From positions 1-42,553 of the forward strand of contig JAEUQN010000041.1 of NCBI GenBank assembly GCA_016789725.1: DNA of 42,553 bases, read 5' to 3'. Source of the stretch: Blastocatellia bacterium (GTDB lineage: Bacteria > Acidobacteriota > Blastocatellia > RBC074). The notes below the pieces were generated by a model that saw only the letters and a list, made by a program, of their open reading frames with translations, was not told the origin of the DNA and did no database searches. Shown piece by piece: positions 28,667-38,197 of this stretch. The translations under genes and the position numbers were made by a program. Position 1 is the stretch's first letter. Each line of letters begins with the position of its first letter.

Positions 28667-31600
28667 ATGAAACCGGAAACAATCAAGCATGTGTTGTCTT
28701 GCAGTTTGATCGCGTCACTACTGTTTGTCGTGAGCGCGACGTTGACGCTGGCCCAGGAATCGCGCGGCATCATTCTCGGACGTGTTGCGGATGCGTCGGG
28801 CGGTGTCTTGCCCGGCGTGAAAGTGGAAATCCAAAACGCGGCGAGCAATGTCACCACCACCGCGACGACTAACGACGAAGGCCGCTTCAATGTGCCGTTT
28901 CTGCTGCCCGGACTGTATCGCGTCACGGCGGAAAAAACCGGCTTCAAGCGATTCGTCCAAACCGGCGTCGAAGTCCGCGTCAGCGAAACGGTCGAACTGA
29001 ACCTGGCAATGCAACCGGGCGAAGTTACGGAAGCCGTCGAAATCAGCGCCACGACGCCTTTGTTGGATACAGCAGGTTCCTCCGTCGGGCAAATCATTGA
29101 CGAACGTCGCGTGCAGGAATTGCCGCTGTTTGCCGGCAATCCGATGGAACTGACGTTGATTGCAACGGGGGTTTCCAACGCCACGGATATGCGTTTGCGC
29201 AAACCTGGCTTCAACAATGCGCCGTCGCAGTTTTCGTCGGACGGCAACGGACAATTCAACAACGATTTCACGATTGACGGCATCCCGAACAACTTCCCCG
29301 TCGGCAACGGACAATCGCGCGTCGCTTTCAGCCCACCGGTTTATTCGGTCAAGGAATTCAAAATTCAAACCTCTTCCTACGACGCCACCGTGGGCCGCAC
29401 CATCGGCGCGCTGACCAACGTCAACACGGCGAGCGGCGGCAACGGCTTGCACGGCGAATTGCACTGGTGGGAACGCAACAGCTTTCTGGACGCGGCGAAT
29501 TTCTTCAATAACAAAAACAACACGAAGCGCACGCCGTACGGCGATCACCGCTTTGGCGCTTCCGCAGGCGGCCCGGTACGCGTGCCGAAGCTGTACAACG
29601 GCACGGACAAAACGTTTTGGTACTTCGCGTGGGAAAGCAATCGGTGGAGCGATTCCGGCAGCCTGACCTCGACGGTGCCGACCGCCAAACAACGACAAGG
29701 CGATTTCTCGGATTTGCTGCGGCTGCCGAACGGCACGACGTATCAGCTTTACAATCCGTTCACGACGCGACCGGCCACGACCGCAGGCCGCTTCCAACGC
29801 GACCCGTTCCTGAACAACGTCATCCCAACAAATTTATTGAATCCAGTCGCGCTCAAGATTCTCAGCTTCTATCCGCTGCCCAATCAAACCGGCACGGCGG
29901 AAGGACGCAACAATCACTTTCAGGCATATAAAATCCTGGAAAGTTACGATGTTTTCATGGCGCGCGTAGATCACGCCTTCAGCGAAAAACATCGCATGTT
30001 CGCGCGCGTGCATTATGACACGTGGACAGAGCGCAAAGGCCTGACAGGCAATACGTTTTTCAGTGCTGACGTGAACGGTATCCAGCTCAACCGCAACAAC
30101 GCGGGTCTCGCGCTCGACGATGTGTATTCGTTCAGCCCTAACTTTGTGACCAATGTTCGTTACGGCATTACCTACCAAAAATTCCCCGAAAAACGCTTTA
30201 GTCAGGGCACAGATCTGAACGCGCTGGGCTTCTCGTCTAATCTGGTCAACCTGCTGGTAGACAAAGACGCCGCCGTGGTTCCTCGTATTCAATTGGGAGG
30301 CTTCGCAACCCTGTCGCCGTGGGAATCGGGCGACGGTACAAACACGGGATTGATTCACAGCTTCGCGAACACCAATACGTGGTTGCTCGGCAATCACAAT
30401 CTTCGGTTCGGCGCGGACATTCGTTTCTATCGTTCGTTCGGCAATCGCTTCCCGACCGACATCGCGCCGGATTTCAATTTTGGCACGGCGGCGTCGTTCT
30501 TACGCGGGCCGCTCGACAACGCCGCTGCTGCACCGCTCGGTCAGGATTTGGGCGCGTTTCTGCTGGGCATTCCGGCGGGTTCGATGTCGCGCAGTGCGAG
30601 CTTTGCGGCGCAGGACAAATTTTATGGATTCTTTCTGCAAGACGATTTCAAGCTCAGGCCGAAGCTGACCTTAAACCTTGGCCTGCGTTATGAAATCGAA
30701 ACGCCGATCACCGAACGCTACGACCGTTTGGTCGCAGGCTTCGCGTTTGGGCAAAGCAATCCGCTTGAAACCGCCGCGCAAGCCAACTATGCACGCAATC
30801 CGATTCCTGAATTGCCGACGGCGCAATTCCGCGTGCAGGGCGGCTTGCAATTCGTCAATCAAGGCGGCACGGATCGCAGCCCGTTCAAAGGCGAGCGGAA
30901 CAATTTCCTGCCGCGCTTCGGTCTGGCCTGGCAACCGCTCGACAAACTCGTCGTGCGCGGTGGTTATGGGTTGTTTTACGACACGCTCGGCGTCAACACG
31001 ACCGCACCGATTCAAACTGGATATTCGCAAAGCACACCGATTCAGGCATCGCTCGACAACGGGCAAACGTATGTGGCGACGTTTGCCAATCCGTTTCCAA
31101 ATGGCCTGATCGCGCCGCCGGGTTCGAGCGCAGGTTTGTTGACGAATATCGGGCAGGCGATTTCGTTCTTTAATCCAAATATGAAACAGGCATATGCGCA
31201 ACGCTGGTCGTTGGGGATTCAATATGAACTGCCGTTCGGCTTCGTGGTGGATTCGGCGTACGTGGCAAATCGGGGCACGCGGCTGGCGGTGTCGCGCAAT
31301 TACAATGCGACACCGAATCGGTATTTGAGCACGTTGGCAACGCGCGATCAGACGACCATCAATTCGCTGTCGCAGCAATTCCCCAATCCGTTTCGCGGGT
31401 TGAATTCGATCTTCGGTGCAAACATTTCACGCGAGCAATTGCTGCGGCCTTTCCCACATTTCGGGACGGTCACGGTCGAAGAACCTATTGGTTATTCGTG
31501 GTATCACTCGCTGCAATCCAAGATCGAGAAACGTTTTGCCAAAGGTTTCACATTCCAACTGGCGTACACGTGGTCGAAACAGATGGATGCGACCGAGTTT

Positions 31601-32182
31601 CTGAATGCGGGCGATGCCCTGCCCTATGAAACGATCAGCGGCGGCGACCGCACACATCGCGTCGCCGGCAGCGGCATTGTCGAATTGCCGTTCGGCAAAG
31701 GCCGCAAATTTGCGAGCGATTTGTCGCGCTGGGCCGACACCATCGTTGGCGGGTGGCAAATTGCGTACATTTTCCAACGGCAGTCGGGGCCGCCCATCGG
31801 CTTCGGCAATATTATCTTCACGGGCGACATCCAAAACATCGTGTTGCCCAAAGATCAACGCGACGTTGACCGCTGGTTCAATACCGACGCAGGCTTCAAC
31901 AAAAACGCAGCGCAACAATTGGCGAGCAACATTCGCACGTTCCCGCTGCGATTTAATGGCCTGCGCGGTGACGATCAGCAACGGTGGGATTTCTCGCTGA
32001 GCAAGAAAATCAGCATCACCGAACGCATCAACGCCACGTTCCGTGCGGAGTCCTTCAATCTGTTCAACCACGTGAACTTCAGCACGCCGAATGTGAACCC
32101 AACCGATACCAATTTCGGGCGCATCACCGGCACGCAATCCGGCCCACGTAGCTGGCAGTTTGCGTTGAAGGTGACGTACTAA
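28667..32182 (+). CDS. TonB-dependent receptor with carboxypeptidase-regulatory-like domain (Oar-like)
   Basis: 1171 aa outer-membrane transporter. The signal peptide is at 1-29 (SLIASLLFVVSATLTLAQ). It is followed by a CarboxypepD_reg-like beta-sandwich at about 33-115 (GRVADASGGVLPGVKVEI, TNDEGRFNVPFLLPGLY), a plug domain (about 120-250, with LPLFAGNPMELTLIATGV) and a long beta-barrel ending in the aromatic-rich strand WQFALKVTY. No clear TonB box could be assigned. The barrel contains RSQGEF-like segments (TAKQRQGDFSD) frequent in the large acidobacterial families. GGAGG lies 4 nt before ATG 28667. Substrate unknown; plant oligosaccharides or proteins are usual suggestions for this group. 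Element H3 lies just after the stop codon. Confidence 0.9.
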   Translation: MKPETIKHVLSCSLIASLLFVVSATLTLAQESRGIILGRVADASGGVLPGVKVEIQNAASNVTTTATTNDEGRFNVPFLLPGLYRVTAEKTGFKRFVQTGVEVRVSETVELNLAMQPGEVTEAVEISATTPLLDTAGSSVGQIIDERRVQELPLFAGNPMELTLIATGVSNATDMRLRKPGFNNAPSQFSSDGNGQFNNDFTIDGIPNNFPVGNGQSRVAFSPPVYSVKEFKIQTSSYDATVGRTIGALTNVNTASGGNGLHGELHWWERNSFLDAANFFNNKNNTKRTPYGDHRFGASAGGPVRVPKLYNGTDKTFWYFAWESNRWSDSGSLTSTVPTAKQRQGDFSDLLRLPNGTTYQLYNPFTTRPATTAGRFQRDPFLNNVIPTNLLNPVALKILSFYPLPNQTGTAEGRNNHFQAYKILESYDVFMARVDHAFSEKHRMFARVHYDTWTERKGLTGNTFFSADVNGIQLNRNNAGLALDDVYSFSPNFVTNVRYGITYQKFPEKRFSQGTDLNALGFSSNLVNLLVDKDAAVVPRIQLGGFATLSPWESGDGTNTGLIHSFANTNTWLLGNHNLRFGADIRFYRSFGNRFPTDIAPDFNFGTAASFLRGPLDNAAAAPLGQDLGAFLLGIPAGSMSRSASFAAQDKFYGFFLQDDFKLRPKLTLNLGLRYEIETPITERYDRLVAGFAFGQSNPLETAAQANYARNPIPELPTAQFRVQGGLQFVNQGGTDRSPFKGERNNFLPRFGLAWQPLDKLVVRGGYGLFYDTLGVNTTAPIQTGYSQSTPIQASLDNGQTYVATFANPFPNGLIAPPGSSAGLLTNIGQAISFFNPNMKQAYAQRWSLGIQYELPFGFVVDSAYVANRGTRLAVSRNYNATPNRYLSTLATRDQTTINSLSQQFPNPFRGLNSIFGANISREQLLRPFPHFGTVTVEEPIGYSWYHSLQSKIEKRFAKGFTFQLAYTWSKQMDATEFLNAGDALPYETISGGDRTHRVAGSGIVELPFGKGRKFASDLSRWADTIVGGWQIAYIFQRQSGPPIGFGNIIFTGDIQNIVLPKDQRDVDRWFNTDAGFNKNAAQQLASNIRTFPLRFNGLRGDDQQRWDFSLSKKISITERINATFRAESFNLFNHVNFSTPNVNPTDTNFGRITGTQSGPRSWQFALKVTY

Positions 32183-32198
32183 AAACTTGGGAGGGGAT

Positions 32199-32294
32199 TT
32201 CATTTTCCATTTTCCGTTTTTCATTTGTCATTTTTCATTGTGAGGTTTTCAGCAATGACAAATGACAAAGCAAAAATGGAAAATGGAAAATGAA
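32199..32294. repeat. Heptad inverted-repeat element H3 (convergent intergenic hairpin)
   Basis: Two 42-nt arms (32199-32240 and 32253-32294) are reverse complements with 4 mismatches around a 12-nt loop. Each arm is six 7-nt units: TCATTTT, CCATTTT, CCGTTTT, TCATTTG, TCATTTT, TCATTG, and the complementary ATGACAA / ATGGAAA series. It fills the gap between the convergent TonB receptor and hydroxylase genes, where it can act as a bidirectional terminator. Confidence 0.9.
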
Positions 32295-32308
32295 ATGAAG
32301 GAGTTCTT

Positions 32309-33184
32309 TTATCGCGAAGCTGACTGTGCCTGCGACAAACGGTATTCTTCCGGCCAACCCGGCGGCGCAAAAATCATTTTCAGCTTGATCCATAATGACG
32401 AAGGCTTCACGATATCGTGCCAAATGTCCGCCCACAAATGAAACGCCAGATAAAGCGGATTGTATGAATGCACCGGATGCAGGATGCCATATTTGACGGG
32501 CGCTTTTTCTTCCACAAAAGAGCCAAAGAGGCGATCCCAAAAAATAAATACGCCCGCGTAGTTGGTATCAAGGTATTCCGCATTGCTGCCGTGATGCACG
32601 CGATGATGCGACGGTGTATTGAAAATCCACTCAATCCAGCGCGGAAACTTATGCACAACTTCAGTGTGAATGAAAAACTGGTAGATCAGATTGAAGCCGT
32701 AGCACAATAAAATCAGCTTTGCCGAAAAACCCGCCAACGCAAGCGGCACGAACCACAACCAGTCAATCACATGCTCCAGCACCGGCTGGCGCAGCGCGAC
32801 GGAAAAATTCATCAATTCGGACGAATGATGGGTAACGTGAATCGCCCACAGTGCACGCACACGATGGCTCATCCGATGAAACCAATAAAAGCCCAGGTCT
32901 ACGCCAAGAAAGCATAGCGCAAGCCCCCACCAACTGGTCTCTGATTCCGCCGTGACGAGTTGCAAACCGTGCTGCCGCACCCATTCCAACACCAGGATCA
33001 CAAATAACGCTTTCGCTAAAATATCAAGCACCACTTGCATCAACACCAGGGCATAATTCGCCAGCGTATCTTGCAAGAGATATTTGTGTTCGCCCTTGCT
33101 ACGCCAATACCACCATTCCAGCACGATGCTGAAGAAAAAGACGGCGAAGGCAATCGTCGCAATGGTAGATTCGGTTTTATCCAT
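32309..33184 (-). CDS. Fatty acid hydroxylase / sterol desaturase superfamily membrane protein
   Basis: 291 aa with about five hydrophobic segments. The histidine clusters that bind the di-iron centre are present: HRMSH (103-107), HVTHH (116-120), His173 in FIHTEVVH and HHRVHH (193-198). LYWFH-type spacing and FNTPSHHRVHHG are characteristic of the family. It is an inner-membrane oxygen-dependent hydroxylase or desaturase; the lipid substrate cannot be told from sequence. It starts at ATG 33184. A possible -10 TACAAT (33240-33235 on the minus strand) lies upstream in the spacer shared with the ABC ATPase gene. Divergent from that gene and convergent with the TonB receptor. Confidence 0.88.
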   Translation of the reverse strand: MDKTESTIATIAFAVFFFSIVLEWWYWRSKGEHKYLLQDTLANYALVLMQVVLDILAKALFVILVLEWVRQHGLQLVTAESETSWWGLALCFLGVDLGFYWFHRMSHRVRALWAIHVTHHSSELMNFSVALRQPVLEHVIDWLWFVPLALAGFSAKLILLCYGFNLIYQFFIHTEVVHKFPRWIEWIFNTPSHHRVHHGSNAEYLDTNYAGVFIFWDRLFGSFVEEKAPVKYGILHPVHSYNPLYLAFHLWADIWHDIVKPSSLWIKLKMIFAPPGWPEEYRLSQAQSASR

Positions 33185-33304
33185 GAGTCCCCAAAATGTA
33201 TTTTCACGAAAACTTCAGCGGTTGACGACGTCGCATTGTAAGCCCAATTTTATGCGCGCTCAAACAACCGCGCGCCATTGATTCTCTGGTAGGGCTGAAT
33301 CACA

Positions 33305-34258
33305 ATGACGGCTATGACCAACACGATTTCGGTTCGCAATGTCAGCAAATATTTTGGCGACTTTATGGCGGTGAATGATTTGTCGCTGGAAGTCGCGCCG
33401 GGTTCGATCTTTGGCTTGCTGGGGCCAAACGGCGCGGGCAAAACGACGACGATTCGGATGATTGTCAACATCACGGTGCCAGACAAAGGCGAGGTCTTGT
33501 TATTCGGCGAAAAGATGAGCGCGAAGTTGCAGGAACGCGTCGGCTACTTGCCCGAAGATCGCGGGTTATACAAAAAAATGCCCGTCGGCGAGCAGCTATT
33601 ATTTTTTGCGACGCTGAAGGGCGTGCCAAAAGTAAAGGCCAGCAAACTGATTGATGAATGGCTCGAACGAATGGCGATGACGGAATGGAAAGCGAAGAAA
33701 TGGGAAGAGCTTTCCAAAGGCATGCAACAGAAAATTCAATTCATCTCGACGATTTTGCACGACCCGGATTTAGTCATTCTGGATGAACCGTTTTCTGGCC
33801 TCGACCCGATCAATTCCAATTTGCTGAAAGACATTGTGCAGGAAATGAAAGCACGCCAAAAGACGATCATCTTTTCGACGCATTTGATGGAACAAGCAGA
33901 ACAAATGTGCGATTCGATTTGTCTGGTCAATCGGGGACGCGGCATTGTTCAGGGGCAAATCCGCGAAGTCAAACGCAACTTTATGCGTGACCAGACCGAG
34001 CAAAAAATTGCGCTGGACGCCGAAAACGTCAATGGAATTCTGGACGATCAGTCGCTCATCAAACGCGTGACGAAACGCAATCATTTGATGGAATTGACGC
34101 TTCAGGAAGATGCGAATCCACAGGAAATTTTGCAGCGGCTCGTGGCGGCAGGAACGACGATTCACCGCTTTGAAATGGTCGAACCAACGCTCAACGAAAT
34201 CTTCATTGAAAGCGTCAAGCGCACCAATGACATTAGTCGAACGGCTACGGACGAGTAG
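33305..34258 (+). CDS. ABC transporter ATP-binding protein (NatA-like, with DUF4162 tail), orphan
   Basis: 317 aa: one ABC ATPase domain with Walker A GPNGAGKT (40-47), YLPEDRGLY (81-89, where the Q-loop Gln is replaced by Glu as in the NatA subgroup), signature LSKGMQQK (136-143), Walker B VILDEP (157-162) and switch His193. About 90 C-terminal residues follow (DAENVNGIL through PTLNEIFIESV), the DUF4162-type extension of ABC-2 exporters. Normally a NatB/ABC-2 permease gene follows; here the next gene is convergent and overlaps it by 14 nt, so the permease is elsewhere or lost. Start ATG 33305, with ATG 33314 as alternative; no strong ribosome binding site. Confidence 0.9.
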   Translation: MTAMTNTISVRNVSKYFGDFMAVNDLSLEVAPGSIFGLLGPNGAGKTTTIRMIVNITVPDKGEVLLFGEKMSAKLQERVGYLPEDRGLYKKMPVGEQLLFFATLKGVPKVKASKLIDEWLERMAMTEWKAKKWEELSKGMQQKIQFISTILHDPDLVILDEPFSGLDPINSNLLKDIVQEMKARQKTIIFSTHLMEQAEQMCDSICLVNRGRGIVQGQIREVKRNFMRDQTEQKIALDAENVNGILDDQSLIKRVTKRNHLMELTLQEDANPQEILQRLVAAGTTIHRFEMVEPTLNEIFIESVKRTNDISRTATDE

Positions 34259-35546
34259 TGGCAGGCTTCTTTTGTCGGGCTTCGATTTGTTTGGCTAAGG
34301 ATTTGATCCACGCATTCAACGGCACATTCGTCGCGTCGGACTTTCCGGCATTCATCAAAAGCGCGCGTAACAGCAATTGATATGCCGCCGCATAATCCCC
34401 CCGATTGGATTCAAACTCAGCTTCGGCAATCAACTGCTCCCGCTGGGCATTAACGGGTTTGGGCAAGGCTTCGAGTTTGCGGGTGAATTCTTTGATTTGG
34501 GCGGCCAGTTCGGTGTCATTTTCTGCGCCAACAATAAAGGCCTTGAGTAAAAGTTGATAAGCGGAGGGAAGTTGATTGCGTTGCGCTTCGATCACAGCCA
34601 GGGCCAGAGTTTGATCGCTTTCCTTTTTCTTTTCGCCTTTGAGGCGCGATAACCCAATCAATTGTTCACAAGCCTGTGCCGCCGCATCGTGATTGCCCAT
34701 CAATAAATGAACGCGCATGGCTTCGTTCAGCGCGTCGCTTTCGCCGCGATAATTGCGACTGAAGCGCGCCACCTGAATGGCTTGTTCATCCAATTCCGCT
34801 GCCAGTTTCAAATCATGTTTGCGTTCATAAAACCGCGCCATATTGTTCAGGGCAATCGCTTCGCCGTTGAAATCTTTGGCCGCACGCCAGTAATCCAGGG
34901 AATTTCCCGTCATCCGCAAGGCAACCGTCAACTCTTCAGCGTCGGCGGCAATTCGTCCTAACGCGACATATCCGGCAGCCGCTTCGCGCGGCAGCTTGGC
35001 GGACAACGCCGAAGAAAGGCCATTCTGATAGGCTTCCACAGCTTCCTTGGCTTCACCGGATTCGACGTGAATACGACCCAGCGTCAAATATGCACGAGCC
35101 GCCTGGGCCAGCGAAAGATGCGCGGCAGTTTGCGTCGGCAAGGTGCGAACGCGCAACAAGACGCGGGCTTTTTCCGCCGCCGATTTTGCCTGTTGCAGAT
35201 ACCCGGCTTTCGATGCCAATTGCGCAATGCGATGCCAGGCTAAAGCTGCGGATTCGACTTCGCCATTTTGATGAAAAACCTGGGCCGCTGTTTGGTACAA
35301 GGCAATGGCCTGCATTGCGCCGCCCGCTTGTTGGACCACACTTTCAGCCTTGCGCACCAATTGCGAACCGCTTTCCGCAATTGGAATTGACGGCACAGGA
35401 AGCACTTCGGCATTGGAAGGAGAAGGTTTGGCGGGCGCAGTGGGCCGAGGCGTTTGCGCCCAGCCAATACTAATCAGGCCCAAAAAAGACAAACCCACCC
35501 AGCACAAGCAATTCGGCTGTCGCGGAGTGGGTTGTCGTCTGGTCAT
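34245..35546 (-). CDS. Exported tetratricopeptide-repeat protein
   Basis: 433 aa from ATG 35546. An in-frame TTG at 35570 would add eight residues, but the signal peptide (VGLSFLGLISIGWAQ, cleaved near residue 31) reads better from the ATG. After a Pro/Ala/Ser linker (about 32-60), residues 65-350 are degenerate TPR helices: AIALYQTAAQVFHQNGEVES, AYLTLGRIHVESGEAKEAVE, AIALNNMARFYERKHDLKLA and similar. The last 80 residues repeat a YQLLLKA / YQLLLRA motif. It is a periplasmic scaffold or assembly protein of unknown partner. Its 3' end overlaps the ABC ATPase gene tail to tail. It lies 24 nt after the beta-barrel gene on the same strand, so the two are probably co-transcribed. Confidence 0.75.
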   Translation of the reverse strand: MTRRQPTPRQPNCLCWVGLSFLGLISIGWAQTPRPTAPAKPSPSNAEVLPVPSIPIAESGSQLVRKAESVVQQAGGAMQAIALYQTAAQVFHQNGEVESAALAWHRIAQLASKAGYLQQAKSAAEKARVLLRVRTLPTQTAAHLSLAQAARAYLTLGRIHVESGEAKEAVEAYQNGLSSALSAKLPREAAAGYVALGRIAADAEELTVALRMTGNSLDYWRAAKDFNGEAIALNNMARFYERKHDLKLAAELDEQAIQVARFSRNYRGESDALNEAMRVHLLMGNHDAAAQACEQLIGLSRLKGEKKKESDQTLALAVIEAQRNQLPSAYQLLLKAFIVGAENDTELAAQIKEFTRKLEALPKPVNAQREQLIAEAEFESNRGDYAAAYQLLLRALLMNAGKSDATNVPLNAWIKSLAKQIEARQKKPATTRP

Positions 35547-35570
35547 AATGAAGAAATGCGATCCAAACAA

Positions 35571-36149
35571 TCAATGAAACACAAGTCCGGTCGAAAGACG
35601 GAAATGATGAATGCTTCGTTTGGCACGCGGTGCGATATTGGGATCACGATAGCGCGTCAACAAATAATCCGTCTGAAAAATGCGGAAGGAAACCGAGTCA
35701 TTCAACTTCGCATCAAGGCCTCCGCCTACTGCCATCGCAAATCCATTGTCCGTTACCACGGTCCGCGATGCAGCACGCGTCGCAATCGTTTTGTCGTGCG
35801 CGCCTCCAAACAACGCGTGGATAAACGGATTCACTTTCTCAGTCGCTCGAAAGTTGAATTGTGGGCCAAAGAGATAGGTATGAACGCGATTGCTCACCGA
35901 AATTGGACCGCCAACGGCAGCGCGAGAATAGTTGTCATAGTAACCACCAAAGTCCGCCTTGATGGCAACATATTTGGTGAGATTCGCAGCAATCGAAGTG
36001 TTCCATCCATGTGAATCCTGATCATACGGATTGCCCGTTCTCAAATAAGAATATCCACCGAAAATTTCAAGCGGTGAGACATCATCTTGTGCCTGAATGG
36101 CAAACGAACACGCACTGATGAGGACTATCAAGAAAAGTAGTTTACGCAT
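35571..36149 (-). CDS. Outer-membrane beta-barrel protein (OmpA/OMP_b-brl type)
   Basis: 192 aa. Signal peptide at 1-20 (LLFLIVLISACSFAIQAQ). The mature part alternates amphipathic strands and turns: LEIFGGYSYLRTG, GWNTSIAANLTKYVAIKADFGG, HTYLFGPQFNFRA, VNPFIHALFGGAHD, GFAMAVGGGLDAKL. It ends in HFRLSTGLVFH with an aromatic near the C-terminus, a pattern of eight-stranded outer-membrane barrels. No OmpA peptidoglycan-binding domain. Function unknown. An AAAGGAT ribosome binding site precedes ATG 36149. It is followed by the TPR gene. Confidence 0.8.
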   Translation of the reverse strand: MRKLLFLIVLISACSFAIQAQDDVSPLEIFGGYSYLRTGNPYDQDSHGWNTSIAANLTKYVAIKADFGGYYDNYSRAAVGGPISVSNRVHTYLFGPQFNFRATEKVNPFIHALFGGAHDKTIATRAASRTVVTDNGFAMAVGGGLDAKLNDSVSFRIFQTDYLLTRYRDPNIAPRAKRSIHHFRLSTGLVFH

Positions 36150-36399
36150 TGAGGATCCTTTCTATTGAGGTAGTAGCGTGATTTATCAATTAGGGGCACG
36201 GAAAATTTACTTTGAGGGCGCGGATTTTAGCACAGGTCCGCAAATGGCTGCCAGAATTATGTATTCTCCGCCGTTGGCATTTTGGCTTCGCAACAAGGTG
36301 CTTTAGAATAGCGGCGTCACTGAAACATCACGTTGCCGCAGCTTTGAAGTCCTACCGCGACAACGAACATCAACATCACGGAACCGGATCGAATGACCT

Positions 36400-37878
36400 A
36401 TGAGTACAACGACTGCCGACTTGACTCCGACCACTGACTCGACCGCCGACCGCTCAGGCATTGGCGGACATCCGCGCGGGCTGACGACGCTCTTCTTCAC
36501 CGAAATGTGGGAGCGGTTCAGTTATTACGGAATGCGCGCACTGCTGATTCTGTTTATGACCACGCCGATTGCACAGGGCGGGTTTGGTTATGACAACGCC
36601 AAAGCCGCAGGGATTTATGGGGCGTATGTGGGATCAGTGTACCTGATGTCTATTCCGGGCGGCTGGATCGCGGACAATGTGTTCGGTACACGACGCGCGG
36701 TCTTCGTGGGCGGTGTGATTATCGCGCTGGGGCATTTTTCGATGGCCGTGCCGACGCAATGGTCATTCTTTTTGGGATTGATTCTGATCGTCTTCGGCAC
36801 TGGTTTATTGAAGCCGAATGTCAGCGCAATTGTGGGAGATTTGTACAGCGCCGACGATCAACGCCGGGATGCGGGCTTTTCGATTTTTTATATGGGCATC
36901 AATCTCGGCGCGTTTCTGGCTCCGTTGATTTGCGGATATATCGGCGAGAAGGTCAATTGGCATTATGGCTTTGGGCTGGCCGGAATCTTTATGTCACTAG
37001 GCTTGGTGCAATACGTCCTGATGCAGAAAACCATCGCGCACGTCGGACATCCGCCCGCGCTGTCGAGCCAGCAGAAAATTCGCAACAGCATCGTCGGCAT
37101 TGTGTTTATGGCAGCCATCGCGTTTGCCGTGATTTTCCTGTATTTCATCGGGCCGGAAATCATTCGGGAAAACAAAGTATACGTGATGCTTGGGGGCCTT
37201 TTGTTATTGCTGGCCTGGTTGTTTGGCTGGTACTTAAAACCGGAAGAAAAGAAACCCGTGGCCGCCATCGTCATGCTGTTCTTTTTCTCGGTTGTGTTCT
37301 GGGCCGTGTTTGAGCAGGCGGGATCAAGTTTCAATCTGTTCGCGCGCGACTTCACCAATCGGCAAGCATTTGGCAACGAGTTCCCCGCCAGTTGGTATCA
37401 ATCCGTAAACTCCATGTACCTGATCGCGTTCGCCCCGGTATTTGCGTGGTTCTGGATAAAACTTGGCGACAAGCAACCATCCAGCCCCGCGAAGTTTTCC
37501 ATCGCGCTGTTGTTTGTTGGGGTCGGTGTGCTGCTGCTGGCCCTGGCTTCGATGACGCTGGGGGCAGACGGCAAAGCTGGTCCGTGGTGGCTCATGGGTG
37601 TCTATCTTTGCCACACGATTGGCGAACTGTGTTTGAGTCCGGTGGGATTGAGCACGACCACGAAACTCGCTCCGGCGCGCTTGTCCGGCCTGATGATGGG
37701 CGTGTGGTTTCTTTCGATTTCATTCGGCAATTTCTTTGCGGGCGAAGTGGCGGGCAATTTCTCGAAAGACGCGCTGGTCGGATTATTCAGCAAGGTTTCT
37801 ATCGGACCGCTGGTAGCAGGCATTCTCTTGATTGCGCTGACTCCATTTATTCGCAAGTTGATGGGCAAAGTGAAGTAA
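36400..37878 (+). CDS. POT/PTR2-family proton-coupled oligopeptide transporter
   Basis: 492 aa with about 12-14 membrane segments. The proton-coupling signature [11 protein letters not shown] (35-45; ExxERFxYYG) is intact. [17 protein letters not shown] and the PTR motif segment [18 protein letters not shown] follow, and the second half has [15 protein letters not shown]. These proteins import di- and tripeptides with protons through the inner membrane. A polar N-terminal tail of about 25 residues ([13 protein letters not shown]) precedes the first helix. No strong ribosome binding site (GGATCG before the ATG). It is followed 46 nt later by a zinc-ribbon gene. Confidence 0.95.
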   Translation: MSTTTADLTPTTDSTADRSGIGGHPRGLTTLFFTEMWERFSYYGMRALLILFMTTPIAQGGFGYDNAKAAGIYGAYVGSVYLMSIPGGWIADNVFGTRRAVFVGGVIIALGHFSMAVPTQWSFFLGLILIVFGTGLLKPNVSAIVGDLYSADDQRRDAGFSIFYMGINLGAFLAPLICGYIGEKVNWHYGFGLAGIFMSLGLVQYVLMQKTIAHVGHPPALSSQQKIRNSIVGIVFMAAIAFAVIFLYFIGPEIIRENKVYVMLGGLLLLLAWLFGWYLKPEEKKPVAAIVMLFFFSVVFWAVFEQAGSSFNLFARDFTNRQAFGNEFPASWYQSVNSMYLIAFAPVFAWFWIKLGDKQPSSPAKFSIALLFVGVGVLLLALASMTLGADGKAGPWWLMGVYLCHTIGELCLSPVGLSTTTKLAPARLSGLMMGVWFLSISFGNFFAGEVAGNFSKDALVGLFSKVSIGPLVAGILLIALTPFIRKLMGKVK

Positions 37879-37924
37879 GTGCCGTTTGCCCTCTCGACGT
37901 TTGAGGCGTACACTGCTCCCCGCT

Positions 37925-38197
37925 ATGGACGAACGAGATTTATACACAGAAAAACAGGAACTCAAACGCGTCACGTACACGTGTCCCAAATGTCGGCAAG
38001 CCTCGGAATTTCAAATCCGCTGGCTGCGGCGCACGAAGAAAAATCAGTTGCCGCGCGGAGCCAATGATTACCTGCGCGCCAAATTTGCGAATGCCCGCGA
38101 TTACATGGTGCGCGTAGACGATATGCTGAATTGCCCCAACCCGCGCTGTCGTGGTCGCTTCGAGATTCCCAATTCACAGACGGTCGTGTTTGTGTAA
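37925..38197 (+). CDS. Small zinc-ribbon protein, uncharacterised
   Basis: 90 aa from ATG 37925 (the frame is open upstream, but no better start exists). Four cysteines in two knuckles, CPKC (20-23) and CPNPRC (70-75), 47 residues apart, suggest one zinc-ribbon fold with a basic middle region (RWLRRTKKNQLPRGANDYLRA cut by short turns). Function unknown; such proteins may bind nucleic acid. It lies 46 nt after the peptide transporter. Its last 24 nt overlap the end of the convergent membrane-protein gene. Confidence 0.65.
   Translation: MDERDLYTEKQELKRVTYTCPKCRQASEFQIRWLRRTKKNQLPRGANDYLRAKFANARDYMVRVDDMLNCPNPRCRGRFEIPNSQTVVFV

Noticed and set aside
28718..29797. Open frame of 359 codons opposite the TonB receptor gene
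   Set aside because: Arg/Ala/Val-rich translation with no recognisable motif, wholly inside a real gene and without a ribosome binding site.
32199..32294. CRISPR array or transposon terminal repeats at the heptad elements
   Set aside because: Units are 7 nt without spacers, and no transposase, cas gene or target-site duplication is nearby.
33305..34258. Pairing of the orphan ABC ATPase with the ADOP permeases
   Set aside because: The ATPase is of the NatA/DUF4162 type that works with ABC-2 permeases, not with FtsX/MacB-fold permeases, and it is on the other strand 6 kb away.
36212..36403. Short plus-strand frame before the peptide transporter
   Set aside because: No ribosome binding site, no domain, His/Arg-rich end; the 250-nt spacer between the divergent barrel and POT genes shows no other clear signal.
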